Source: Rhynochetos jubatus (taxonomy: Eukaryota > Chordata > Aves > Eurypygiformes > Rhynochetidae). Taken from it: 64,000 nucleotides of DNA. The notes under the pieces are model-generated. The model had not been told where the DNA came from. It worked only from the letters and a program-made list of their open reading frames with translations, and searched no databases. The stretch spans positions 19,827,700 to 19,891,699 of the forward strand of contig CM050657.1 of assembly GCA_027574665.1 (NCBI GenBank), given 5' to 3'. Positions 22,411 through 34,800 of this stretch are shown in pieces. The translations under genes and the position numbers were made by a program. Within the stretch, counting starts at the first letter, position 1. Every line of letters begins with the position of its first letter.

Positions 22411-24721
22411 GGGCTTGTAAAGAGCTTCAAAAATATATATATATGTGTGGTTTCTTCGGCCAAGGGTCTGAATCTCTACTCGTTTTCCGCCCCCTCCGCT
22501 CCCTAGGAATTACCCAACATACAGTGGAAGACAACATCCGTGCCGAACCGTGTGTGTGTGTTTAGTTCAGGTTGAATCGTGTCCTTATAAACTCTGCTCA
22601 GTTGATTTCCGTTTTCGGTGCGTATCTGGGGTTTTCTTTCTCAGTAGCTGCAAGCATGGCCGCCTGTGGTGTTGGGGTGTCGCATAACAAGGTCTGTGTT
22701 GCTGGTTTTAACCTACCTCGTTTCGGTTGGGGTTTGTTTTTATTTTTTCGTTTGGTTTATTGATTTGGTTTTTTTTTTTTCCGTTCCGCTGTCGATCACA
22801 GCGCTGTTACCTCCAGCGACATATAGAGAGCTTAACTGGCAATCTTGGTGTACTCAGTAACGATGGCTTTATTAAAAAATTATTAAATCAACAGGACTTG
22901 GTCAAGCTTCCATCTTTGTGGAGGGTAAGAGGCGCTGTGGGGGTGGGATGGGATGGGATGGGACGCCCTCGCCCGCAGCACCCCGCGGGCAGGGCTGTGC
23001 GGCGGCGGTACCCGTGCGGGCAGGGCGGCGCGGGGCGGCGCCAGGAGGGGATTGCCCGTGGCGGGACGTGGCATCCGCAGAAACATGGGCAAGAGCTGCT
23101 CGGTGGATGAGGATGCCTTCCTCACCCACTGGGCACCCTCCCCCTGGGCCAGTTTCGCCTGGCTGAGCACCCTGCGAGTTGGAGTGATGGCTGTAATTCC
23201 ACGATGCTGGAATTAAAACCCCAAACAAGTCACAGGCGCCGATCGCCACCAGCTCTTCATCTTTTCACTCTGGTTAAAATAAAATAAAGCCCAGAGCTTT
23301 GTAGTATGTTGCAGACTGGTAACTCCTTTTTCTAGGTCCCCCTTGAAGTGACGAATGCCCAGCGTGGGATGGTTTGGGGTTTTTTTTATTGTGGGTTTTT
23401 GGGTACAGCAACCAAATCGTCGTTTTTAAACATAAGGTATTGTGAATGTGTTTTTTAAAATCTTAGTCATTTGAAACAAAAAGCATAAGAAACCAATATT
23501 AACGCAGTCTTGTCTACGGAGTGTGTACGTACCGTAGAGCAAATGCATTTCTAGTGCCAGTAAAACACAACTTCAACGTTAAGCCAGGCCTTTTACGCTT
23601 TTCAAGTGAAACCTGGGGCGTTAACCGTTGGCAGGTCGTGGAGGGAAAGCGGCTTTTCAGGGCTCCGAGTCGTGATGCCCGTGGCCTGGAGGGTCTCAGG
23701 AAAGCAGCGGTTTGGGGTGGGATGAGTGCAGGGGGACGGGGCGTGTCCCCTGTGAGGCTGCCCAGCAGCAAGCAGCGGCCGAGGGATGTCTAAGTGGATC
23801 ATCACTGCCTGAAAACTTGTGCTGTTCTACAAAATCAACCTGTGATTACTAGAAAGATGTGCCTTCCCCTCCAAATACTCCTAGCTTTGATTTACTTACC
23901 GTTTGTTTTAAGTAAAATACACTTGTGCTTGATCAGTGCTATCAAAGTATTTAATTTCACTGTATAAAGAACTTAAACCTGGGGCTCCTAAACTCCTGTT
24001 TCTGGGAGTTTTTACCCAGCAAAGGAAACTTAATTGTTCAACTGAGCAGTGCTGCAAGAGGAAAAAGAGAAGTGATGTCTGCACATGCAGGAGTCACTTG
24101 AGACTGCTGCAGATTGGATCATTTACAGAGTTGCTGTGAAATACTCCATGAACTTCAGGGACCCTCACGTGGTAAATGAAAGAAAAGCCCCAGAGCTGGC
24201 GGGAGGCCCCCAGCACGCTGTCGGCACCGGGGAGATGTTGGGTACCATCCCTAAGGTAAAGGATGCTCCGAGGTAAGGCCGTAGCAGCTACTTGTGGGAA
24301 CTGAATGTGTGTTCAAACCTTGTTCAGAATGATTACTGCATGGCATTTTTCTCGGCGTGAGGTGGTTTGGGGGTTGATGTTACCGTGTATTTTGGGACAG
24401 GAGGGGGGATGCTGAAGGTGATGCTGGCCTTGGCCCCAAAGCTGGGCTGGTTGCTAGAAAGGGTTGAAGTAGTTGTGCTGCAATTCCTTGTCTCGTCCTG
24501 AGCCCAGGATGATAAGCCAACAGCCTCCGGGCATGGCTCCTCTTAGGAGATGCCGTGGCGATGTTCCCAGCAATGAGGATGCGGTTCAAGGTGTAGGATG
24601 CCCATTGCAACCACTGCACCCCTGCAGCATCTGTTTGCTGCCCTGCGTACGGCTGCAGAGCTGCCCCTTCCCATCTTGGCTGTCTGGACACGTGCCAGAA
24701 CAGGTTTGCTGGGCTTCATCA

Positions 24722-24902
24722 GCAAGAATCCTTTAGGTTGGAAAAGCCCTTTAAGATCATCAAGCCCAGCTCTAAACCCAGCACTGCCGAGCCCACCACT
24801 AAACCGTGTCCCTCTGCACCTCACCCATGTGTCTCTTAAATTCAGCTTCAACATCTCTCTTGCAGTGAGGGGCCCAAAACTGAACCCAGGATTCAAAGCC
24901 TT
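24722..24902 (-). mobile_element. CR1 LINE fragment, internally deleted, antisense
   Basis: Read on the minus strand, the copy ends with the CR1 tail (CAACCTAAAGGATTCTT is the reverse of the left edge) and contains CR1-type text matching CCACCACTAAACCGTGTCCC and GTGAGGGGCCCAAAACTGAA on the + strand. In a full CR1 3' end these two parts are several hundred bases apart, so the middle is missing. Similarity may continue weakly to about 25000. Confidence 0.85.
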
Positions 24903-27735
24903 TTTGCTTCCCAATTTTTCTTTCCTGGGAGATGCCGCACCGCCCAGGGCAGGGGAGGTGGGAAGGGCCCCACTACGTTCCCCTGCTTTAACGCCACTAG
25001 CTTTTGCTGGGAGGCTACAAGGCCAGCACATCGGCATCTTTACAACAGTGCTGTAAATGCACTAAATTCTCCCTCTCAAATGTGTTTTGTCAGCCTGAAG
25101 CCCCTGGCCCAGGGGTGCCCCCAGCGCTGCTGCCTGCCCCGCTGCTGTGCACACGGAGGAAAAATCACGTATCGTATTCTTTTTGTGCCAGGCTCTGATG
25201 TGCCTCACCAGCCTGCTCTTACCTGGACAACCACAACCTTATGGTCCGGAGCTTCCTTTTTGTTTGCCCCTTTTGATTTTGTTTCAGTTTTTCTTTTTGT
25301 TTTTTTTTTTTTTTTTAATATCAGAGCTGCCTCTGGATGACCCAAAGGCAGTAAAACGGGGGCGCAAATTACCCCAGCCGCAAGGAAAGCCTCGCTGTCC
25401 TCATGGAGTCTTTCAATGACTTCCACCGATGTGACAGCAGGTTCAGCTGTTCAAAAGCGAAGCCCGACCGTAACCTCTAACCCACTGCTTGTATCGCCTG
25501 GCATTAGATTGAGCAGCAGCTACACAGACCCAGCCTATAGTCGGCAACGAGCGTGGCAATTCTGCGTGACAGTAGCAGTCTACGCCGCTCTCACGCTTCA
25601 TGACTACGTGACGTACTTAGCGCTGTTGTTCGCTGTTGCCCGTGACGAAACGTTGAGATTCACGCTACAGGGTGCGGTCACCCAGGGTGAAGGGGCTGGA
25701 TGCCGTTGAGGATTCCCGGCGTTCAGCTGTTTTGCACACGTAGGCAATGAGAAGCTGCAAGGACAGTTTGGAGGAGCGTCTGGCCGGGATCCAGGCACGA
25801 ATGGGGGTGCGGCGCGTGTTGCTGGCCTGAAAACAGTGAAGTTGGTATTTGTACGGTGCTAAATTGGTACTTGTACAGCTCTATTCCGGGGAATGGCAGT
25901 GATGCCCGTAGGCTGGGAGTCACCTGGACCCAGGGCAGAGACCCACGTTTGCCATCGGAGTGTTCCGCCACTGCATCACAGCACGTTCCCTGACGCAGGA
26001 TGAATCTGCCTGGCTGAGCTGCCGTTTGCCCAGGCGAGGAAAGCCCTGTGCCTGGCAGCCACACGAAGCACCTCACGTTACCCTCAGACATGCTTAAAGA
26101 TCATCTGAACATGGACAAGAGAAGGTACAGGCTGGCAAAGCTGGGGTGGCGAGGATGAGGATGGCAGGGCTGGCCCAGCATGGAAGATGCCCGCAGGCCA
26201 GCCGCCGTCTCTCCTTTGCCATTTTGATCTCCATGGCCTTGGTCAAACCCCTTAATGCTGCCTGGCGTGGCTTGCCAGCCATGGGACGGGCAGGAATCGC
26301 TCCTGAGCTGTGCTGGGTTGATAACTGCACCCTACAGTCTGTGGTCCCACAACCAGCTGTCGAACAGGCGAGGGTTAAAGGGGCTGGTCGTTCACCCTGC
26401 TGGAGTCAGGCGCGGTGCTCTGGCACACAGGAGCGTTGTGCTTCGCTTTTCCAAGCGACCAGCCAAGGTGTGATGCTCTGACAGCCCCTTTGGGAAGCGA
26501 CTGCAGCGGGAGGCAGATGTACACACCGCCTTTTCCCATCCCTGAACCTCGGGACCAGCCTGAGGCTGGCCTCTGCCAACCGGCACATCCAGACCCACCC
26601 TACCCTTCAGAGAACGAGAGGCTGGTATCTGGGGGTGTCACCGAGAGCTAAACACAGCTTAGGGTGCCCGGGGCAAGGCTCTGGCGGTGTGTGTTGCAGC
26701 CCAGCTGGCATCAGTGGGGCTGTACGTCGGAGGAGAGGCATACCAGCAGGGCTGTATGCCAGAGGAGGGTACTGGCTCCAGCACCCAGCCCAGCAGGGAG
26801 GGGAAGAGGGACTGGGAAGGGGTGGGAGAGCCCCAGGATAACTTCGTGCCTTTGGGCAGCAGACCCAGCCAGGGGAAGCTGGCAGCCGTGGGGCTTCCAG
26901 CCTTTGGCATGCAGCTTCCCATGGAAGTCGATGGGCACTTCTCAGGAAGTGAGCGATGCTCACCCCACACCCCCTCCCTGAGAAGCTGGATGGAGGCAGG
27001 GGGGTTCTTGGTGAGCCGTACAAGGGGGACACCGGCTGCCAGCCTCGGGAAGGCTGCCCTGCTCCCTCTGTTCTGTATGTGGGTGGCCTTTCCCCCTCAA
27101 ACTGCTGGGAATGGCTGGGAGGAAAAGCATTGTCCTCCCTCAGCTGGGCACCCAGCATGGGATGGGGATCCTGGAGGGGGGGTCAGTCCTGGCCAGGAGT
27201 TTCACCGTGTCCGAGGGTTTCGGTTTGGGATGTCAGGTCAGGGGTCTCATTTGTTTTCCAAGTCAATCTTGAGCAGCCTGTTAATTGCCGAGTGCTGGCA
27301 GCCCCCAGCGCGGAGGCATTTAACCGCATTGCAAAGAAACGGTGGTTGTAAATGCCTGGGTATCCACACACAGCGAGCAAACAACCGCGGTGGGCAAAGA
27401 TCTCAGCTGGAAGGACAAATATTGGGGAAAAGCTTCAAAAAGCTCGGCCTCGGGGCCCTCCCATCAGCTACGCCAGCCCGAGGGGAACGCAGGTGCCGCG
27501 GCTGGAATCAGTGCCTGCGTTAATGCAATGAACTTTTCTCTTCCAGTTAAAGTTTTACTTCGCTGGAGGAGACCGGTGCAAAGATTAGTGGTCTTACGCC
27601 CGTCGGGGTTTTTGTTTTGCTTTTCCTCTTCCTGTGTAGAAAGTACATTTTGTGCTCCAGCCTGAGAGCATCACCCAATGAGTCGCCGTAACTTGGCTGC
27701 CGGACCCATCAGGGGTTTATCTGGAAGGTAATGGA

Positions 27736-27755
27736 ATTAATCAGCATTAATCAGC
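27736..27755 (+). promoter_or_regulatory. Tandem 10-bp TAAT-containing repeat upstream of SLC2A2
   Basis: The unit ATTAATCAGC occurs twice in perfect tandem about 1.06 kb before the SLC2A2 start codon, putting two homeodomain-type ATTAAT cores exactly one helical turn apart. Mammalian GLUT2 is controlled by PDX1 through a TAAT element and by HNF1 (established); use of this site in the bird is inference. Confidence 0.3.
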
Positions 27756-28810
27756 TTCCTGGCTCACTCAGACTTTGGCATGTCTGCCAGGGATGCCGCC
27801 ACCCGCCCCGGGCCCCTCAGCTCCTCTCGCTGACGATGTCAAGGACAGCAAAGCCCACGCGAGACCAGCTCAGACCAGCTCTGCAGCCATGTGCAAAGTT
27901 CATGACCACGGAACGAGCCAAGGGCCGCGCTCTTTGGCAGCATCAGCAGGATTTGATGGCATCGGCGATATTTGCTAGCACCGGCAACATTTGACAGGGC
28001 AGCGATCAGCTGGTGGTGCTGAAGGGCTCGGTGGTCGTGCAGTTGGAGGCTTGTTAACTGATGTTATTGTAATATTTTGGGTAATTTGGCTATGTCTCAT
28101 CTCCAAAGGCGTGTACGTTCACCTCCTCTGACTGCTCGGGCTGCGTACTAGCACTGTGGCTACGTGTTGAGGGGGCTGCGTGCGTGCAGGTATGTATGTA
28201 AGCACATACAGAGACCTGTAGGCATCGTATTTATGTATGTTTGGGTGCCTGATTGTTATACAGACACATAAACGTATTTTAAAGCAGGTGCCAAGTGCTA
28301 TCTAAATAAACCACATTCATTTTCTAGCCTCTTTGCTCCACACTCTGGAAAGGTTTCTTCTTGCTAATTCAGCGAGAAGGCTTGTAATGTAGCAGCGAAG
28401 CCCGCACAGAGGCAAAGGAAGGTGTTGGACACCTCGAAATCGGCTGTAGCCTGTTCCCAAGTCCCTGGCATGGCACATGGCAGACAGTGGGACAGCCCCA
28501 AACCAGCCTTGCTGCTGGATCACTGGAATTTCCCGGCTCCACTCTGTGTCTTGGCGGGGTCTCCCGTCCTTTCGTTTGTGCCCCCAGATACGGGGATTGA
28601 TCGTGGCTGCTCTGAGCTGAGCAGTGGCCAAGTAACACATGGAAGGCTTGGGTTTCTCATTAACTCCGGAGTTGATATAGTCCCATCTCTCGGGTCACCA
28701 GCCAGTTTCCATCCCAGCCCTGGTGTCCCTCCTTCCCTGCCCAAGCTTCCACCTCACTCCGCAGCCTGGGACAGTGACCGCTTCTGGGAGGACAGCGGAG
28801 GAGCTGCAGG

Positions 28811-28843
28811 ATGGACAAGAAAAGCAAAATGCAGGCAGAGAAG
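28811..28843 (+). CDS. SLC2A2: SLC2A2 exon 1 (start codon exon)
   Basis: Eleven codons, [11 protein letters not shown], the cytosolic N-terminus, then the donor AAG|GTAACC. The 5' UTR and start site are somewhere upstream; I could not place them. Confidence 0.93.
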
Positions 28844-31800
28844 GTAACCATGGCTCGGTGGTGGGGTTGTGCTTGAATTTCTGCGGGAGACCAGCACTCA
28901 GCAATGGCATTTATTGCTCGCCAGGACCAAAACCACCCAAAAAATCCTCTCCCCTCAGGAACGCCTTTGACGGCTGCATGCTGGGCAAAGGGGCTGAGGG
29001 GTTATTTTTTTTTAAGAGCGCTGTCAGCTCACAGGATGACTGTAACTGTGATGGCAGGCAATGTTACTTAAATCAGCACTACTGGAAAACACTGTTGGGG
29101 TAGTTTTTTCCCTGGGTTCAGCGGCGCTGCTGCCTGCGCTCCAGAGACGGGGCAGGGCACGCTCCGGGCAGAGCTCCCGCTCGCTGCGGGATGGGCAGCA
29201 CAGCAGGGAGAGCCTGGGCACAGCTTGCTCATTGCGGGGACAATGCTGCTCTGCCCCAGGGGCCTCATCCTGCCCCCCTAGAGCCTTTCCCTTCTCGTTT
29301 GGAGCCAGCCAAAGCCCCCTCTGTATCCCTGGGTGCTGCTGTCCCGGCCAGCTGGGGAGCAGGGTGCCTTGGGACAGGGATGGGGTGCAGCCCTCCGAGT
29401 TTGGCCAGGGCCAGGACTGTGGGGTGAGGCTGTTCTGTGCTTCCTCCCCCAGCACCTCACGGGAACGCTGGTCCTCTCTGTCTTCACTGCGGTGTTGGGC
29501 TTCTTCCAGTACGGCTACAGCCTGGGTGTCATTAACGCCCCCCAGAAGGTAAGCTGAGCCCCCCAAACTATGCACGGCCAAGGGGTGGGGGCTTCAGGTC
29601 AGCCGGGGCTGGTTTGTCCCTTGCAGAAGCCCCCAGGAGGGCTCTGTCCCTTCCCCAGCTGCTCTCTCCCGCAGCACAAAGCCTCCGCGATAAGATGGGA
29701 GGGTGACACAACAGTGAGGACACCCCGCTGCCACCCCCTCAGTGAAACGAGCGGGCTCTGCAGTGCTGCCATCCCCACTGCAACCCAGTCCCTGTGCCCA
29801 GGCCGAGGGACAGCTCCTCTCTGCGGGTGCCAAATCTGGACACCGCGGTCACCCCGTCCCTGGGAGGCAGCGATGGGTGAGGGTGGTGTTCCGTACCTCA
29901 CTCACAGTCCCTCCCCAGCGAGGAGCAGGGTGCTGGGGACTTGAGTGCTGGGAAGCTGTGGGAGACCCCAAGATTTCACCCTTGCAGAGCCTGTGATGTA
30001 AAACTTTTCCTGGAGCAGAAAAAACCCCAGAACAGGGCTTGGGGGTGGTTGTAGATTTGCGCCAATGATATTTTTCCGATGGCGTTTTTCCTCTTTGCCC
30101 ATCACAGGTGATAGAAGCCCACTACGGCCGTGTGCTGGGCATCGCCCCGTTGCACAGACATGCCACCAACACCTCCAGGGAGTATGACACCGTCCCTGGC
30201 ACGGAACCCTGGGGCGGCACCGAGGGCACGCTCGCACCCCCGGCCGACACCGGCGAGGACCCCGCCACCTCCACTCACATCCTCACCATGTACTGGTCCC
30301 TCTCCGTCTCCGTGTTCGCCGTCGGCGGCATGGTCTCCTCCTTCACCGTGGGGTGGATCGGCGACCGGCTGGGGAGGTGAGAGACCTTGCGTGACACAGC
30401 CCAAGCCTTTTTCTTTGACTTTTACCCCCAAAACCCTTTCCTCCCTGTAGAAATAGAGTTTGTGTGATTTTCCCCAATTTAATGGAAAAAAACCCAACCT
30501 CAAATTTTTAAAAATACTGTTCCAACCATCGCAGAGGTCTGGCTTATTAAAATCCTCAATTCTAAATCAGACATTTTATTGTAACTTAGCACTTCAGACC
30601 AGCAGCTGATGAGCAGCCTTGACTAACTGCCAAATTCCCCCCTTTCGGGAAGGGAGAGGAGGGAATTTGCACAGGATGTATAATATACTTTCAGCTACTC
30701 TGGCTGCACCCCTGTCTGATATTTGTCAGTGCCTCCAATCACTATTTTTCCCCTGTAGTGCTGAGTAAGTCACTTAATCGCCCTGATCCTATGTGGCGAC
30801 GGCTGCTTTGGCTGGCAGAGGTGCCAGAACGAGCCGTGCCGCTGCTGCCTTGCAGGGTGAAAGCCATGCTGGTGGTGAATGTCCTCTCCATCGCTGGGAA
30901 CCTCCTCATGGGGCTGGCGAAATTCGGGCCGTCTCACATGCTCATCATCGCCGGGAGAGCAGTCACGGGGCTGTACTGCGGTAAGCGCCGGCAGGGTCCT
31001 CTCTCTCTTAGCAGGGTGCTGGGTGCTCCAGGGCTGCAGTTAAGAGTTTCTGCTATTTTTAAATCTCTTTTTTTTTTTTAGTTCCGAATGGGTTTCACAG
31101 GTGGGAGTTTCCCCCCTTTCCCCTTCTCAATCCAGGGTCTTTCCCAGAAGTAATTGGGTTGGTTCTGTCACGGAATCGGTTTATTTTACGTATCCTAGAG
31201 AGGAGCGAGTCCCTCCTCTGTATCTCAAGGCTCGACCTGGCTGGTGGCTGTTGTAACAGTATGTCATTAGCCACGCTGTGTAACAGGTTCCCTAGACAAC
31301 AGTACTATCTGGCAGATAGTACAGGAGCACTGTACATACGGAGGATAAGATAGGAGGCAAATAATATGGAATTATATTGGAATTAGCTTAGAAATAACAG
31401 CTCATTATCACTGTTACTGGTATGCAAATATGACTCTGAAGGTTCAAGGCCAGTTTTAAGAAAGCTCTTTGCTCTGTGATAACTTTCCCTGCGGAGGGTC
31501 TCTGCTCCATGCTCATGCAGGTGATCAAGTGTAAAGGTTTCCCAGACAGGGCTCTGAATCCAGGGATATCCAAGCACCTTCGCAGGGTGTGGGTTGTTCC
31601 CAGCCAGGCACAAGGGATTTGGTGGGATGCAGGATGCAGCACACGGGTTCCATCCTCCTTTCCCGTTTGGGAAGCGGTTTCGGCTGGTTGCTGAGCTGTG
31701 GTCTGGAAGAGGTGACTGATGTCTGCGTGTGCTCGGTGCAGGGCTCTCCTCCGGACTCGTGCCCATGTACGTCAGCGAGGTCTCTCCCACGGCACTTCGA

Positions 31801-34800
31801 GGAGCACTGGGGACATTGCACCAGCTTGCTATTGTCACGGGTATCCTCATCAGCCAGGTAAGAAGGGAAGCAGACGAGTCCAGAGAGGGTATTTCAGGGA
31901 TTAGGGATAGCCCAGGGGCATGCTGTGGTATCACTCATCATTTCACCCCAAAACTGAAGGAGAGTGGGAAGCAATATCTGCTCTAATGGGGTTAAACTCC
32001 TCCCTTGAGTCAGAGGTGTCCCTAACAAAGATAAATTCTCATGAAATAAAAAGTGCTTCTGCCAACAATTTCTCCCCTCCACTGCGAAGTCTTTGCAGGC
32101 ATCTCATTAGAGTCAGGCTGGATCCTGAACATGAGATCCCTGATGGTCGCGTACTCAAAAACAGCTTCCTCAAGAAGCGGGGTGTCCAACACCTCCATCA
32201 GCATTTCCCACCATGGCAGGAGTCCCAGCTACATGAGAGGCTGGCACATAAATGTACCGAGAGCCAACACATCCAGAAAAACATAATATAACCACAAAGT
32301 TCATCTACTCTGACTTAGCCAAAGAGTACAGACAGACCATGAGGGAAGAAAGCTCGCAAGGTGGGTCCTGCCGGCTTCACTGGCTGTGGCAATACAAACA
32401 AATGCTTTGCAAACTGTGGAAGGAAAAAGCCTGCTGCAAGTACCCATAACGCCTGTGGACCACCTTTTCAAATGCCATAATCACACAGCAAAGCAAAGCT
32501 CCAGTTAGGCTCACGCTGCACTGTGGCCCCTGTGCACTGGGTAGCTGGGGCATCCCGTGCTGCATGGATCTCCATCCAAGTTCTCCACCTCTGCGGAGCT
32601 ACTTAGGACACATATGTCCATAAAACCCCATTCCCTACAAACCCAGGGTAGCCAGGTTTGAGGAGAAAACATTTCATCAGCGTGCCTGTATTTGCTGAGC
32701 TGTTCACGCAGTGGTTCTGGCCAGGCCCAGGTCTCCTGCCGGTGGCACATCCCATGGAGGACTGAGTCATGCCAGGGTGGGGAACAGGCTTGCGGAGGTT
32801 TGTCCCACAGCACCCATAAGCCAAAGTCTTGCTGATGTCATTTTACACCATCTGTTCATTCCTTCTTTGTAAATGTGCATCATAACCACAGAAATTGAAT
32901 TGTTAGGACTGAGAATCGATATTTGCTCCTAGTTTTCTCCCACGCTGTCACTCGGAAATGCCACAGTGGTCAATCACTTTCTTTTTCTAGGGTGCAAAAC
33001 GAGCCATTCACACATGCCTCAATTATTCCAGGTCCTCGGATTAGACTTTCTCCTGGGCAACGACGAGATGTGGCCCCTGCTCCTCAGTCTGTCCGGTGTG
33101 GCTGCCCTCCTGCAGTTCTTCCTGCTCTTACTGTGCCCCGAGAGCCCCCGATACCTTTACATCAAACTGGGGAAGGTGGAGGAAGCTAAAAAAAGTAAGA
33201 CAGATTCTGGGCTTGCCTGGAGTTGGTTTTATACTATACATAGTATTAAACACAGAAGGAAAAGCCCGGCTGAGGGCTCACACGTGTAACCGGGTGTAGT
33301 TGCTCCATCCCGCACAGCACATTTGCAGGCGGGATTTTGGACACTTGCATACAGTCACCGACTAAGGCACACTCGCTTACGTATCGCTGCGGGTGGTGTG
33401 AGCCTCAGCGTGTTACTCCTTTCCATCAGAGCAATCACATCTAGCAGATGTCACCCCCAAAAGAACCATTCAGCGATATCAACCAGGTGTAAAAAATGAC
33501 AACTTCTGGGGGACAGCTGATCTCTCCATCCTTGGTGCTGTTTGGAGCTACACAGCTAGACCCCAGTGAAACCGAGGCGAGCAGCTACGAGCTGCTGCCG
33601 TTTCTGGGCCAGCAACTGCTGAGATAGGTTTGCACGGGACTCATAAGCATCGCTAAGGGATGAGGCTTGAGCGTGGTGTGTCAGAGCTTTTGCAGAACTA
33701 ACGTGCAGCTGCCCCTTGCCAAGCAGATGCACTTTGGGGGCTTCACGTGCTGTAGGCGTCCTCAGAGCAAGAGGACACTACTGTCCACGTGGCTGGCTTA
33801 CGCCGAGTTTTGGCCAGACTGATTCTTGTCCTTACTCTACTCCTTATCTGCCACTGAAAATAAAATGTCCATCTTCTTTTTTTCTTGAGGTTTGAAAAGG
33901 CTCAGAGGAAACTGTGACCCGATGAAAGAGATCGCTGAGATGGAAAAGGAAAAACAAGAAGCTGCTAGTGAAAAGAAAGTCTCCATAAGGCAGCTTTTCA
34001 CGTCCTCGAAGTACAGGCAGGCTGTCATCGTGGCGCTGATGGTGCAGATATCTCAGCAGTTCTCAGGCATCAACGCGGTGAGTCTCCCAAAAAACGTTTG
34101 CCTTTGAAGAAATCCACGTTGGGCGTGAAAAGGCAATGCTGGCTCCATCCAAGCCATGCAGGGCTGAAGAGAAGGCTTTCCCGTGACTGCAGGAGGCTGC
34201 TCGGCCAGCAGTATCCCTGTTGAAGGTGGACCATACTGCTGAGCCGGGCTGCGGGAAGGCAGGAGGGGAGAAGGGTGGGAGGGAGTTCAGCATGAAACCA
34301 GCTGGCACGGCGAGACCACACTGAGCTCTCCCGTGACCCTCCTCATACCTGAGCTCGTCAGCAGTTTGCCCTGTTTAATGACTACCTGCTCACCCCAGGA
34401 ACTGCATAATCGCCATCTTTAAGCTATTTTTAGCTAAAACGTTTGTGCGGCACCTCCTGGGGTGCCAGAAATTATCATTCCATATCTAGAAGCATGGAGC
34501 CTCCTTTGCAGAATCGGCTAAGACTCACATCTTTGAAAGTCTGCTGGCAACTTTACAAAGGTTGAGGCTTCCATCCCACCGGCTTTAACTTCCACAAGAT
34601 AGGAATCACCTTATTCTTTGAGAGAAGGGAGAAATTTGAGCCATTCCAATGCAGCACGAATATTTTAAAATCCATTTTAAACTCGGTCGTATTTGCCTCC
34701 AGCACTCGGGCTGGTGATCTGGCTTTCAAGATTAAACGTGAGACTACATGGAAGAAAACAGTTTTAAATGTGCAAATACAGTAGCTCAGGAGGGAAATTT

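Larger units (their letters stand above)
22027..28810. other. Intergenic region between TNIK and SLC2A2
   Basis: No exon of a known gene is recognisable on either strand. The stretch holds a CpG-rich block (22095-22410), a G-quadruplex motif (22939-22962), an internally shortened CR1 (24722-24902), a poly-T tract near 25300, a GC-rich section (26.6-27.5 kb) open in several frames but without protein-like features, and paired TAAT motifs at 27736-27755. The 5' UTR and promoter of SLC2A2 must lie in its last kilobase or so. Confidence 0.6.

Noticed and set aside
22071-22565. 164-codon + strand frame after TNIK
   Set aside because: It lies in a CpG-rich block with equally long frames on the other strand and no similarity to any family I know.
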